A DNA stretch of 64,000 nt from Bdellovibrionales bacterium (GCA_016713585.1 JADJOV010000027.1:124001-188000); one strand, 5' to 3'; positions 1 through 10,148 are shown, counted from the first letter of the stretch. The notes: generated by a model from the letters alone, not told the origin. A program made the numbers and translations.

Positions 1-407
1 TCAGGAGAAAGTCCCCATGGCGAGCCTTTGGGTCCGCCACCGCCCTTACCTCCACCACGATTGCCACCTTGACGGCCACCTTTTCCCTGAGCGGCTGGTT
101 TAGGAACTGATCCGGCTGCTGCAAAAAACTCAGGGATAAAGTGAAGCTCTTCAACTTGAACAGCTTTGACTGGGGCTTTCTCGCCCTCGTTCAATTTGAC
201 AATGACAACACGCTTGAGATTTTGGGCATTTGTGCTGGCGACTTCCAAAGATTGAATAAGGTAGCCCAATTTTTCGCCTTCCATCTTAAGGCTCTTCCCC
301 AGACTTTCCTGGATTTCTTCTGGAGACTTCCCTTCTGCGGTCAGTGCTGCTTTGGTTTGAATTGCGCTATTAAGAGTAAAAACCGAGAATTCTGTGACTG
401 CTTTCAT
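1..407 (-). CDS. Hypothetical protein with Gly/Arg-rich tail (partial at window edge)
   Basis: An ATG at 407 opens a frame that is still open at base 1, so the gene is cut by the window. The first ~110 residues are a mixed alpha/beta-like sequence with charged segments. The visible C-terminal part is a low-complexity basic tail rich in Gly, Lys and Arg (several GG and RGG-like steps) of the kind that often binds nucleic acid. I recognise no named family. An RBS-like AAGGATAA lies just upstream of the ATG. No function is assigned. Confidence 0.65.
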   Translation of the reverse strand, partial: MKAVTEFSVFTLNSAIQTKAALTAEGKSPEEIQESLGKSLKMEGEKLGYLIQSLEVASTNAQNLKRVVIVKLNEGEKAPVKAVQVEELHFIPEFFAAAGSVPKPAAQGKGGRQGGNRGGGKGGGGPKGSPWGLSP

Positions 408-527
408 TGTTTTATCCTTGTTATCCTTTGATTCTACCTAATTGGGACCCGTTGACCGCGTATAATTGGTTAAAAAAAGCCCCGGGGTCAACCAAAGATC
501 GGAGCAAGACAATAACTCATGGCATTA

Positions 528-1607
528 TTACTCAAGCGAATAGTCAATGTAACCCTTTTCGCCGGGAGTATAAAAAGTCGTGCTGTCTGCAGGAGTCAAA
601 GGCAAATGCTTTTTCATTTTCGTCACTAATTTCGGGTTTGAGATAAAGGGTCTTCCGAAAGCAAACAGCTCGCCTTTTTTCTCTGATAAATCGTGTTCTG
701 CCCGCTTAATATCATAACCTCCAGAAAGGATAACGACACCCTTAAATTGGGCTCTAATCCTCGCTTTCACACTCGCCTTCACTTCAGGCGCACCCATCGA
801 TGAATGATCCACAATATGAATATACAAAATACCCAATTTCTGAAAATCAGCTGCCAACTTCTCAAAAATATCTTCCGTATGGGCATCAGATGTCATGCCA
901 TTAAAAACTCCGTAGGGGGACATTCTAAATCCAACTTTGCCTGCGCCGATTTTAAGACTGACCGCTTTTGTAACTTCAAGTGCAAAACGAGTTCGATTTT
1001 CAATACTTCCGCCCCATCGGTCTTGTCGGTGGTTACTGGCTGTATTCAAAAACTGATCTATCAGGTACCCATTGGCTCCATGAATTTCAACTCCATCAAA
1101 GCCAGCCTGCATGGCTAAGTCTGCTGAGTGAACATACTCCTCGATTGTACTTAATATCTCGTTCTCGGTCATCTCCTCTGGAACTGGATAGTCCTGGAGC
1201 CCATTTTGATCAGTCCACATTTTCTCACCTTTAATCGCAACCGGTGAGGGGGCCACAATTTCAAGGCCTGACATCATATTATCTGGATGAGCCACTCGCC
1301 CACAGTGCATCAATTGGACAAAAATCCGAGAGCCCCCTCGATGAACGGCCTCTGTCACCTTCTTCCACGCCTTCATCTGTTCGCCAGTGAACAAGCCTGG
1401 AATTCGCGGATAACCCAAGCCACTATCAGAGGGCGAAGTGCCTTCGGTGATAATGAGACCAGCCTCAGTTCGCTGGGCGTAATAGTTTACAACCATTTCA
1501 TTTGGAATATTATCTGGGCATCGGTTCCTCGTCATTGGCGCCATCACCACATGATTTTGAAGAAGCATATCCCCTAGCTTAAAATTTGAGAACAAGTGAT
1601 TGGACAT
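528..1607 (-). CDS. Old Yellow Enzyme family alkene reductase (NemA-like)
   Basis: FMN-dependent NAD(P)H reductase of activated alkenes, N-ethylmaleimide or nitrate esters, predicted cytosolic. The 359-residue length is typical of the family. The N-terminus has the usual LGDMLLQNHVVMAPMTRNR-type strand, and the substrate/FMN pair His-Asn sits in HGANGYLIDQFLN near residue 180, with the C-terminal FGRPFISNP phosphate-binding segment. A frame-open ATG lies 21 bases further upstream, but AAAAGGAGAG sits 8 bases before the ATG at 1607, so that start is chosen. It is monocistronic. The physiological substrate cannot be read from sequence. Confidence 0.9.
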   Translation of the reverse strand: MSNHLFSNFKLGDMLLQNHVVMAPMTRNRCPDNIPNEMVVNYYAQRTEAGLIITEGTSPSDSGLGYPRIPGLFTGEQMKAWKKVTEAVHRGGSRIFVQLMHCGRVAHPDNMMSGLEIVAPSPVAIKGEKMWTDQNGLQDYPVPEEMTENEILSTIEEYVHSADLAMQAGFDGVEIHGANGYLIDQFLNTASNHRQDRWGGSIENRTRFALEVTKAVSLKIGAGKVGFRMSPYGVFNGMTSDAHTEDIFEKLAADFQKLGILYIHIVDHSSMGAPEVKASVKARIRAQFKGVVILSGGYDIKRAEHDLSEKKGELFAFGRPFISNPKLVTKMKKHLPLTPADSTTFYTPGEKGYIDYSLE

Positions 1608-1767
1608 CGTAGACTCTCCTTTTTTCAAAAAATTGACGAACCTCTAACCCAGAAGTCACTGAGTGTAGGCCTAAACCCTCAAGAGGAGCAATTCCTCCCT
1701 CGACAATTACTGCGGTCTGCTAAAAGAATTCAGACTATTGCACAAACCCTACGGACAAAAGCGAGTC

Positions 1768-2097
1768 CTAAGGACAAAAATAGGCGGTACCAGCCATTGC
1801 CGTCTGCATTCCGGAGGCAGTTTCCATTTGGACATAGTTAGCCCCCTTGAGGGCCGCCTCGTTCTTCATATCCTCAAGGGCAGCCTCTAAGTTTGGTTTT
1901 GCAGAAATTGTTCGTCCGATCACCCGACCCAATTCTTGACAAGATTTTTTGGCCGCATCCCGCGAAACGGTGACGTTCTTTCCTTCTGGAATGACAGGCT
2001 TCGATGAACAACCCAAAAATCCAAAACAAAAAGAAATGGTGGAAACGAAAAGGACGGAAGCAAAACCTCTGATTGAAGAAAATATTTTTTGAACCAT
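1768..2097 (-). CDS. DUF4156-type small lipoprotein
   Basis: A 109-residue protein with a hydrophobic signal segment (about residues 10-28) ending in a lipobox FLGC at 27-30, so it should be lipidated and anchored in the envelope. The mature part has the DUF4156 pattern: a conserved Cys near residue 53, a helix of Ala/Asn-rich sequence, and the GANYVQMET strand. Function of the family is unknown. Divergent from the protease gene that starts at 2209; the short interval between them must hold both promoters. Confidence 0.7.
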   Translation of the reverse strand: MVQKIFSSIRGFASVLFVSTISFCFGFLGCSSKPVIPEGKNVTVSRDAAKKSCQELGRVIGRTISAKPNLEAALEDMKNEAALKGANYVQMETASGMQTAMAGTAYFCP

Positions 2098-2208
2098 TCT
2101 TGACTCTCCCTATTTGATTTTTCTGGAATTATATCGGGATCCAACAGAAGAAACAAGACAAGTTGCTCCTTGTCCTCTCCAAAAGATTCAGGTAGCCTTT
2201 TCATTAAT

Positions 2209-3494
2209 ATGTGGAATAATTTGGCTGCTTTTTCCCTTAGTTTGTTTTTATTTGCTTTTTTTCAGGCGAGCTCCGCAGCACAGGGTGATGTGAGTTCGGC
2301 TTCGACTTCTTTCGAAAAATTAAAGTCCTTGTTATTTCAAGTTAAAACTTCTTCCGGAGCAACAGCAGAAAAAAGCTCCTACGGGACTGGTTTTGTCGTC
2401 GGAAGGGATGGGTACCTTTAACAAACTATCACGTGATAGCAGGCGCGATTTGGCAGCCACTCACTGAAAAAGTTTTTGTCGTGGTCAATCGTGAAAATAT
2501 TCCTGCCCAGATTATCGACGTTGACGTCGTGCATGATTTGGCCCTCATTAAAACACCACTCAAATTCCCAAAGACAATTAGCCTAGCGAATCTTCCACCT
2601 CAACCGGGCGCAACGCTGCACTCCCTCGGCTTACCCGAAGATCTTGATTGGACTGTTGTCACTGGTGTTTATAATGGTCTTATTAAGCGTGGCCCCTACG
2701 AACTTGTTCATCTGACGACACCCCTAAATCCTGGTATGAGCGGAGGACCCACTGTCAACACTCGGGCTGAACTGGTCGGAATAAATGTTTCAGGCCTTAT
2801 GTTTAGCCAAAGCATATCCTTTGCTGTTCCTTTGAGATTTGCGAAACCCTTGATCGCGAAAGCGCAAACGACAACACCCCCTGCTGATTTGATTCAAAGT
2901 ATTCATTCCCAGTTGCGAAAGGTTCAGGATGAACTCACAACAACAATGCTAGCATCCCTTTCCTCGTCAAAGAAAATTGAAACCTGGACCGTTCCCAATT
3001 TCGCCAATGAGTTTAAATGCTGGGGACAAAAAAGCCTTGAATCTGAAAAGCGATATGTCGTCACCTATGAAAAATGTGAGATTGACCATCGAACCCAGTT
3101 AACTCCAGAAATTTCAACGGGTTTTCTTCGAATCGAGACTTCCATAATCCAGAACAATGAATACAATTTCTTTTCGTTCTTTCATTTCCTAAATTTGGAG
3201 TGGGCGAGAGATGAAGTTGATCCACTACAAATCTTTTCTAAAAATATTAAAGTCAACTATGGCCCCTATGAATGCCAAAGGGCCCGAGTTCCCCATCAAA
3301 CTCCAATACAGGTTGAAATTTGCACCCGCGCCTTGATACCATTTACCGATCTCTTTGAAATTCATGTCAAAGCAATCCAACGAATTGGAAGCAAGCAAGC
3401 CCTTAAGTCTTATTTGATTTTAGATGGCCTTAGTCAAAGTAATTTTTTACTTATTCTTGATAAGTACCTGAAAAATTTTGGAGAACTTCGATAA
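2209..3494 (+). CDS. Secreted trypsin-like (HtrA-type) serine protease, frameshifted
   Basis: N-terminal signal peptide, then a chymotrypsin-fold protease domain. All three catalytic residues are recognisable: His in TNYHV, Asp in VHDLALI, Ser in GMSGGP. The frame breaks at about 2420: GDGYL is followed by a stop, while adding one T to the CTT run gives the expected GYLLTNYHV. The rest (about 200 residues after the protease domain) matches no domain I know; there is no PDZ. The stop TAA shares one base with the ATG of the next gene, so it is the first gene of a coupled operon with the FHA/membrane protein and Fic protein. An upstream TTG at 2170 is a possible alternative start. Confidence 0.7.
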
Positions 3495-4433
3495 TGGTCT
3501 TGGTCGAAGTCTTTACTCATTCTGGCGAACGTATTGATCGAGAGATTTTTCGCCAGGAACTCATTAAATTTGGCAGACATTCTTCTAATGATTTGATCTT
3601 ACCAGACCTGAGAACTCCGCTCTTTGGCGGGGATGTTCATTCACGGACGGAAGTACTCACACAAAGGGAAATCCTCACAGGTCCCTATCGAATTCTATTT
3701 ACAAATCTGACCTGGCTTGATCAGCAGCCAGACTTGACCCATTCACAAAATTTAGCTTCAGCACCCAAGTCCTTCAAAAACTTGAAGACTTGGCCTTGGG
3801 CATCCTCAAAAAGCTTGAGACTTTGGGTGATATTTAATGCTATTTATCTCTCCTACTTTACGTTCATGACCTCTCAAAAAACACGACTGGGTTGGTGTGC
3901 TTGTTGAGTTTTTTGGGCTCAATGGAATTTTGCTCATTCCTTCGGTCGGGCTTTCCATTTTATGCAAAGCCATTAATCGTGAGTATCGATTTCTGGCCTT
4001 ACTCAAGATTCACATTGGTGCCGCCTTTGCTTGGAGCTTTTTTAATTTAGATTTTTTTGGCCTTCGGTGGGCTTTTGGAGATCTATTGACGTCAAAAGTC
4101 ATCCCAGACGCTATACATATTCTTGCCGGAGCCTTTGTCCTTTATTTGATTTCAGAGGTCATTTTTGACCATATTCGAAAGCCCATCCGCCTGAGCTTGT
4201 TTGGAATTGGGGCCCTGATCGCCTTCTTTGGACTCTTTCATAAATATTTACCGCTGCGAGATCAATTTCAATTTGTCGCTCACGATGATTTTCCTTTAGT
4301 CTACCCCCCTTTTGAAAAAAATGAGATCTCTACTGAAGAATTGGATCGTCTTATTAAATTGCAAATGTCCCACCAGACGGCTAACGGGAATGAGCTCAAA
4401 AAGAAACTCAACGAGGGAAGTGAATCGAAATGA
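3494..4433 (+). CDS. FHA-like N-terminus fused to multi-pass membrane protein, frameshifted
   Basis: Residues ~25-40 read FGRHSSNDLILPD, the typical first strand-turn of an FHA (phosphothreonine-binding) domain, though the rest of that domain is poorly conserved. After ~110 residues come about five hydrophobic segments and a charged cytosolic C-terminus. Two frames must be joined at the A run 3876-3881; removing one A gives continuous sequence through the first membrane segment. Start overlaps the protease stop (TAATG) and its stop overlaps the fic start (ATGA), so the three are translated together. Role unknown; a membrane partner for the secreted protease is an inference from context only. 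Confidence 0.55.
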
Positions 4434-4957
4434 CAGAATCCAAAGTGAATAAGAATCCCCTTCAGGAGCAACTCGATGAGAAAAAACTGAATCATGCCAT
4501 TGCCTATGTGAACGCGGAGGCTCTCGGAATCAAAAAGATTAACTCAAACGAACTTGCCCATTTGAATCAACTTTTGAATTCACAGGCCAATTCCCAACCT
4601 GCAGAGGCCTGGCGCTTTGAGGCGACCCAAGTGAGTCTACCTTCCGGTCACACCCAACATTTTAATGTTGTTTCGAACCCAATTCAACGAGCTCGGGATA
4701 TTTTAGGCCATGCCCTGCAAAGAGCTGGAAATGGAGAGGCCATTGAAGGCGCAACTGATATTTATATTCAGCTGGTCCTAGAGCATTTGTTTATCGATGC
4801 CAACCGACGAACTGCAGCCCTTGCGGCACTCTGGATTTTACGATCTCAAAGAATGGATATTGACGCGAGACAGCTCCTAAAGTCTCCGATCGGTAATTTA
4901 CGGGACCCTCAGGATGTTGCTTCCCTGAGGACTCATTTTCGGACCCTCGTTAAATAA
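4430..4957 (+). CDS. Fic/DOC (Fido) domain protein
   Basis: 175 residues, intact. The Fic signature appears as HLFIDANRRTA beginning at His119, close to the family consensus HxFx(D/E)xNxR, so nucleotidyl transfer (usually AMPylation) to a hydroxyl side chain of a target protein is plausible. The Gly of the consensus GNxR is Ala here. No inhibitory (S/T)xxxE(G/N) motif was found by eye. Coupled by ATGA overlap to the FHA-like membrane protein. The target is unknown. Confidence 0.75.
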   Translation: MTESKVNKNPLQEQLDEKKLNHAIAYVNAEALGIKKINSNELAHLNQLLNSQANSQPAEAWRFEATQVSLPSGHTQHFNVVSNPIQRARDILGHALQRAGNGEAIEGATDIYIQLVLEHLFIDANRRTAALAALWILRSQRMDIDARQLLKSPIGNLRDPQDVASLRTHFRTLVK

Positions 4958-5018
4958 ATCTGCTTTTTAGGACTTGCGCCTTTTTAATCTCATCGATAGG
5001 CTCGGCTTCGGAGGGTCT

Positions 5019-6673
5019 ATGGAAAAAATTTGGCTTAAACATTATGCACCTGGAATTCCTGCCGAGATTAATGCGGAACACTATGCGCATATTAATGATA
5101 GGAGAGCTCAATCTTGCAAATAATTTGCTCATCGCCCTTGCTATTCAAATATGGGAACTACCCTGACCTTTTCTGAAATAGATCAGCAATGTGAAAAGTT
5201 TGCTTCTTTCCTCCAGCAAGAGTTAAAACTTAAAAGGGGGATCGCCTAGCCATTCAAATGCCTAACTTGCTTCAATACCCAATTGCGGTCTTTGGAGCCC
5301 TTCGAGCTGGCCTGATCGTTGTTAATGTAAATCCGCTGTATACAGCCCGAGAAATGCAATACCAACTTAAAGACTCCGGAGCTAAAGCAATTGTGATTTT
5401 AGCTAATTACGCGCATCTCCTCGAGCAGATAATCAAGGACACCGAAATCGAAAGCGTCATAGTCACCGAAATCGGAGATCTTCTCAAGTTTCCTAAAAAT
5501 ATTCTAGTCAACTTTGTCGTCAAGTTTATCAAGAAAATGGTGCCTCCTTTTGAAATTAAGCAAGCTTATAAGTATAATGAATCGCTTGAACTGGGTTCAA
5601 TTAAGTCTTTGGTTCCTGTTGAAATTTCGAATCATGATATTGCTTTTCTTCAATACACTGGTGGAACGACAGGAGTCTCAAAGGGCGCAATGCTGACCCA
5701 TAGAAATATGGTTGCAAATATGGTTCAAGTTACAACTTGGCTCTCAACCCGTCTCGAGAGGGGAGTCGAAATCGCCTTAGCACCCCTTCCGATTTATCAT
5801 ATTTTTGCGCTGACGGCTTGCCTCGGCTTTATGTCATTTGGTTCACATAATATTCTAGTTACCAACCCTAGGGACTTCAAATCCTTTATTGCCGATATGA
5901 AGAAGTATCCATTCACCTTGATGACAGGAGTTAATACCTTATTTAACGCCCTGATGAATCAACCTCAATTCTCGGAGATTAATTTTAAGTCAGTCAAAGT
6001 CAGTCTCGCTGGCGGGATGGCTCTCCAGAGAGCAGTTTATGAGCGGTGGACATCGATAACACAAAGTCTTCTCATTGAGGGCTTTGGCCTCACTGAGACC
6101 TCCCCATTGGCTTGCGCAAATCCCCTCAATAAAGATGCAAGAGTAGGGACAATCGGACTCCCAGTTTCAAGCACTGAAGTTAAGGTCATTTCTGAAGATG
6201 GCAATGAACTTGGCGTGGGTGGCATTGGCGAACTCTGTATTAAGGGTCCACAGGTCATGAAAGGCTACTGGCAGCGTCCCGATGAGACGAGCAAAGTTCT
6301 CAAAGATGGATGGCTCTTGACCGGAGATATCGCCACAATTGACGAAGATGGCTTCGTGAAAATCGTCGACCGCAAGAAAGATATGATATTGGTCTCTGGC
6401 TTTAACGTCTATCCAAACGAGGTTGAAGATGTCATTGCGGCCCATCCAGGAGTCCTCGAGGTGGCCGCTGTAGGAATCCCCGATCCAAACTCTGGAGAGG
6501 CCGTCAAAGTCGTCGTTGTACGAAAAGATCCAAACTTAACCAGTGAAAGTGTTATTGAATTTGCGAGAAAATCTCTCACCAATTATAAAATTCCACGGGT
6601 CGTTGAGTTCAGAACAGAGCTTCCTAAAACCAATGTCGGAAAAATCCTGCGTCGAGCACTTCGAGAAGCTTAG
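5019..6673 (+). CDS. fadD: Long-chain fatty acid-CoA ligase, broken near the 5' end
   Basis: Activates fatty acids to acyl-CoA with ATP. The AMP-binding P-loop is YTGGTTGVSKGA, and motifs GFGLTETSP, GWLLTGD and the C-terminal KTNVGKILRR (catalytic Lys) are all present. Translation from ATG 5019 gives the family-like N-terminus MEKIWLKHYAPGIP but meets an in-frame TAA at 5121 where the family has Lys, and a frameshift at the G run 5236-5240 (one more G restores KRGDRLAIQMPN). From 5258 on, the frame is open for 471 residues. Its stop overlaps the convergent HiPIP gene by 4 bases. Either a pseudogene or two base errors. Confidence 0.85.
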
Positions 6674-7083
6674 GCTTTCTTATTCCAAGAACTGCACCAG
6701 CCAGTGCCCTTAACTAGCTTTCCAGCAAAGATAGTGCATTTTCCGACTTCGTCAGAGCCCTTCTTTCCAACTGAAGCATAAAAGCTGCATCCAGCACAAT
6801 CCTGCTTTGCAAAAGGCACTCCCTGCCGATCAGTCTTTAATTTTGCGTCTTTAACTTCAGACGCTTTATGAAAATAATTAACGGTTGCAGCCAAATCCTT
6901 TCCTGGCTCAACAAGTGGCAAATCGGTGTCTTTACCGCCGGCAGCTGGGGCTGCACCACCTGGCGCGCCTCTTCGTTTTTCTTGTGCATGGGCTGATGGA
7001 AAAATCTCCTTCAGGCTTTTTGGCTTCAAAAGTGCAAGTCCGGTAAATCCTGCAACTGCCTGAAAAAAATGTCGACGATTCAT
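6670..7083 (-). CDS. High-potential iron-sulfur protein (HiPIP), Tat-exported
   Basis: Small periplasmic electron carrier with one 4Fe-4S cluster. The N-terminus MNRRHFF followed by a hydrophobic stretch is a twin-arginine signal, as expected for a protein exported with its cofactor. Cysteines occur in the HiPIP order: CAGC, then KCTIF, then GWCSSW at the C-terminus. A Gly/Ala/Pro-rich linker separates signal and domain. Start at 7083 is supported by AAGGAGATC just upstream; an earlier in-frame ATG exists but lacks this. Redox partner not visible nearby; msrA follows upstream but is a separate unit. Confidence 0.85.
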   Translation of the reverse strand: MNRRHFFQAVAGFTGLALLKPKSLKEIFPSAHAQEKRRGAPGGAAPAAGGKDTDLPLVEPGKDLAATVNYFHKASEVKDAKLKTDRQGVPFAKQDCAGCSFYASVGKKGSDEVGKCTIFAGKLVKGTGWCSSWNKKA

Positions 7084-7194
7084 AATGATCTCCTTGGTTA
7101 TTTTTTGCTCCAAAAACAAAAAATATCCTAGAATTGATCAGTCCGGTTATCAATTAGTTTTCATTACAAAAACAGTCGAAAAGCCAAAAAAAAT

Positions 7195-7693
7195 TCAAAA
7201 TTCAAAATTTCGAAGATAATGACAGGTGTATCCTTCAGAGTTTTTCAGCAAATAGTCCTGGTGATCTTCTTCGGCTCGCCACCATGGTCCAGCAGGTATG
7301 ATCTCTGTCACAACGGGCCCTTTCCAGGCTTGAGGAACGGTCCACTCGGAGAATGACAGCTTCTGCTGTCGCCCGCTGCTCGGGAGTATGATAAAAAATA
7401 ACTGATCGGTACTGAGTCCCACGATCATTGCCCTGCTGATTCTTGGTCGTTGGATCATGCATTCTAAAAAACTGCAAAAGAACCTGCTCGTAAGTTAAGA
7501 CTGAGGAATCAAATTTAATCTGTACAGATTCTGCATGGCCTGTTCTCCCAGTCTTTACTTCCTGGTAGCTGGCATTTTCACTCAGCCCACCAGTATAGCC
7601 AACCTCTACCTCTTGGACGCCTGGAATCCTTCGAAGAAGGTCTTCCAATCCCCAAAAACAACCACCAGCCAGTGTTGCGACTTCGATTTTCAT
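7195..7693 (-). CDS. msrA: Peptide methionine sulfoxide reductase A, frameshifted
   Basis: Repairs methionine-S-sulfoxide in proteins. The catalytic Cys motif GGCFWG is at residues 10-15, followed by VGYTGG, the HDPTTKNQQGNDRGTQYRS region and, after a frame change, PVVTEI, WWRAEEDHQDYL and GYTCHYLRNF. The two frames meet near 7325 (GCCTGG); deleting one C gives the expected DRSSWKGPVVTEI. With that repair the ~165-residue protein is complete. The C-terminal resolving Cys is not obvious. Confidence 0.85.
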
Positions 7694-7890
7694 TCGTGAC
7701 TCCTTGATTTTCCCAATTTGAGCAACTATTCAGCATACAATCAAGCCTTATGTTACGTAACAGCGGGCTCATTGCCTCAAAATAGGTCACCCTGAGATCT
7801 CTAGACTTTTGTCTGGCCTGCCGAAAAGTATATGAATCAAGGAGACTCTTCTGGAATGCACTTTTTCCAGTCGATAGCAAAGGAGCAGAA

Positions 7891-8175
7891 GTGAAGGGAC
7901 AAAAGCTGAATACAATATTTGTGATTTTAATTCTCTTGGCTTTCAACGAGAAATCTGGGGCCAGCGCATCACCAATCACCATCAGGCTTAGCTCCGAATT
8001 AACTCAGCAACAGGAAGCTCAGCAAGAAGCGGAAGAACGAGAAAGGTTCTATTCGAATCTCGAAAGTCTTGTGAACCTTGAGTCGGAGACTCAAACCGAC
8101 AGGCAGGATCCTAGTTCCCAATCCCCCTCCCGAACGATACAGTCGATTCAAGATACTCGAGAGTCGGGAGAATAG
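7891..8175 (+). CDS. Small secreted protein, unknown
   Basis: Starts with GTG preceded by AAAGGAGC at a good distance. A lysine plus hydrophobic N-terminus (LNTIFVILILLAF) is a signal peptide. The mature part of ~70 residues is very polar, rich in Gln, Glu and Ser, probably unstructured. No family recognised. It is more convincing than the overlapping frames because of the RBS and signal peptide. Confidence 0.5.
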   Translation: MKGQKLNTIFVILILLAFNEKSGASASPITIRLSSELTQQQEAQQEAEERERFYSNLESLVNLESETQTDRQDPSSQSPSRTIQSIQDTRESGE

Positions 8176-8209
8176 GTGCGCGAGCAAAATGCAGCCACGA
8201 AGTAGTAAC

Positions 8210-9253
8210 CTATGGTGTCGAACCTGACTTTAAATATTCAGCCACATTGGTGGCTTGAACAGATTCCTCAGTGGGCTTCACCGCCTTCACTTGAGAAATG
8301 ACCTCATCAGCTTCCGCCTGGTCCTTGAACAAATCAATATGTTGAAGGAATGGATGATGACCCGCCGACCTTGCTGTGAGCAAAATACTCCGAGCCTCTT
8401 CAACTATATTAGAATCCATGGGTTTCTTCGCAATCGTTTCCTTGGTCACTTTAACACCAAATCCTGAACGATAGAGAATATCGGAAAGCGAGAATTCAAT
8501 AAAGGGGATTGAATTGTTAATCTTTATCCAAAGATTGGCGGATTTGGACGGCGTCACCTCAATGTCGGTTGGTGAGGTGACAAGATACTTATAGGCCACG
8601 AGCGCCGTAAAATACCTGAGAATATCATTTTCTAAATCCGCAAATGAGCTCGGTGGAAATTTGAGCTCTCCTGACAAACTCCGAAGGTGTGCCTTCCCCC
8701 GAGATTCAAGATCTGGCCACACTATCGATGCCGCTTTCCCAGTCAAGTCTTCCACAATATTAACAGCGACTCTCTTTGCTCCAAAGAAGATTGCCGTCAA
8801 CGTTCCATGGTGTCCATCAAGTAAAACAAGCCCGAAATCAGTCAGAACCACGTTCAAGGCTTCACTTTCAGGATAGAAACTCTTTCCCCCGTCATTCTTA
8901 GGATTTAAGGTCGGATCCCCAGCAACGCCCTCTGGCGGAAAAATCGCAAACCTCTTCCCCTCACTTGTTAATTTGTCCACAACATTATTATAGGAAAACC
9001 GAAGCTGCCCCGGATGGATATGTCCAATCGGAACAAATGCCACAGCTTGACTCTTGAACTGGGCCTCATACATGCCAGTATTGAATGGCTCAACTTCTGA
9101 ATTTGCCTCGCGAAGATTTTGCTTAATCACAACCACAAATTTCTCGTAGGTATTGCCTCTCGAAAAGAAGTCCTCTGCACCGGTATCAGGCGAAACCACC
9201 GTAAACAACAGACATACAAACAAAGACATAATTGGCGTCGAAAAATTGTTCAT
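8210..9253 (-). CDS. Secreted protein with ParB/Srx-like domain
   Basis: An N-terminal signal peptide (CLLFTVVSPDTGA) is followed by a region with the layout of ParB-like nuclease family proteins (ParBc_2 type): VPIGHIHPGQLRFS..., then LVLLDGHHGTLTAIFFG, which resembles the DGHHR box of that family with Gly in place of Arg. The remaining ~180 residues are unassigned. Export of a ParB-like domain is unusual, suggesting a periplasmic or effector role rather than chromosome segregation. Start at ATG 9253 follows AGGAG by 7 bases; GTG 9256 is the alternative. Confidence 0.6.
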   Translation of the reverse strand: MNNFSTPIMSLFVCLLFTVVSPDTGAEDFFSRGNTYEKFVVVIKQNLREANSEVEPFNTGMYEAQFKSQAVAFVPIGHIHPGQLRFSYNNVVDKLTSEGKRFAIFPPEGVAGDPTLNPKNDGGKSFYPESEALNVVLTDFGLVLLDGHHGTLTAIFFGAKRVAVNIVEDLTGKAASIVWPDLESRGKAHLRSLSGELKFPPSSFADLENDILRYFTALVAYKYLVTSPTDIEVTPSKSANLWIKINNSIPFIEFSLSDILYRSGFGVKVTKETIAKKPMDSNIVEEARSILLTARSAGHHPFLQHIDLFKDQAEADEVISQVKAVKPTEESVQATNVAEYLKSGSTP

Positions 9254-9468
9254 CACGAAACTCCTATTTTCTGTGGGCCGAGTCTACATGTTTTCGGTCA
9301 TATTGACCCCGGAAAATTTCCAGCCTGAAAAAAAAACAGGATTCGAACGCAAGACTTGCCAAAACTTGTACCTTTCCAGCACAAAATAAATGCTTACAAG
9401 AAGTTCTTCCATTGATCTTAGGATCATGCTAAACGGGGCAAACCAAACTTCTTTCTCATGGAGCCCTT

Positions 9469-10047
9469 ATGTCTCAGATTGTCTTTCGTGCGATAATTCT
9501 TTCAACTTTCGTTGCAGGTCAAGCAGTTGCCTCCGGCTACCCTTCTTACTATACCCATCAAACAGTTCGGACGATTGAGTTGACTCATAAGCAGGGCAGT
9601 CAACCTGCCTTTGTCGCAAACGTGACAAGTGGAATCGTTAATCAGATAATTCTGGGTTACAGAGATACTGGATTTCTTTCTCAAAATCGCCCACTTGCAG
9701 TCGATGCAGTCATAATTGCAAAATGTGAAGTCTCCCCTGGGGTGACTTTAACCAAAACCTCTGTTGTAAAGATTGAGCGTGAATGGAATGATAAAGGATA
9801 CTTAAGTGCTCCTGAAAGTACCTACTATTTGTTCGGAAGTTGTGGTCTGGATAGCAAAAGAGAATTGGCCTTTGCGTTTTCCGACGGTCATGGGAATTGG
9901 GATTCTAGAGATGGTGAGAATTATTCTGTGAACTTGAATGATTTTTATCGTCCTGGCACGCCGACTTTCAGTAGTCATGAACCCGGCGACGGTGGTGGTT
10001 TGGAACCCAACCAAAAAATCTGGACTTTCCTCATTGATGCACTCTAG
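9469..10047 (+). CDS. Secreted hypothetical protein
   Basis: 192 residues with a clear signal peptide (AIILSTFVAGQAVASG). The mature protein has two cysteines that could form a disulfide and a beta-rich pattern, ending in IWTFLIDAL. No known domain recognised. The last codons and the stop are part of a 15-base unit that is repeated twice more downstream. It lies alone between two genes on the other strand. Confidence 0.6.
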   Translation: MSQIVFRAIILSTFVAGQAVASGYPSYYTHQTVRTIELTHKQGSQPAFVANVTSGIVNQIILGYRDTGFLSQNRPLAVDAVIIAKCEVSPGVTLTKTSVVKIEREWNDKGYLSAPESTYYLFGSCGLDSKRELAFAFSDGHGNWDSRDGENYSVNLNDFYRPGTPTFSSHEPGDGGGLEPNQKIWTFLIDAL

Positions 10048-10077
10048 ATTGATGCACTCTAGATTGATGCATTCTAG
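10033..10077 (+). repeat. Three 15-bp tandem repeats, each ending in a stop codon
   Basis: The unit ATTGATGCACTCTAG occurs at 10033-10047 and 10048-10062, with a third copy at 10063-10077 carrying one change (C to T). Because 15 is a multiple of three, each copy reads Ile-Asp-Ala-(Leu/Phe)-stop in the frame of the upstream gene, giving three successive in-frame stops. Confidence 0.9.
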
Positions 10078-10148
10078 ATCAGTCCTTGGAGCTCAGTCAT
10101 CTCAGCAAGACTCAGCAAGAGACGTCCGTTTTTTGTTTCAATGGATTT

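Noticed and set aside
5121..5123. Stop codon reassignment (TAA in fadD, TGA in tilS, TAG in the IS remnant)
   Set aside because: All three stops are used normally at the ends of intact genes such as lysA, dapD and ftsH neighbours; isolated cases are better explained by mutation or error.
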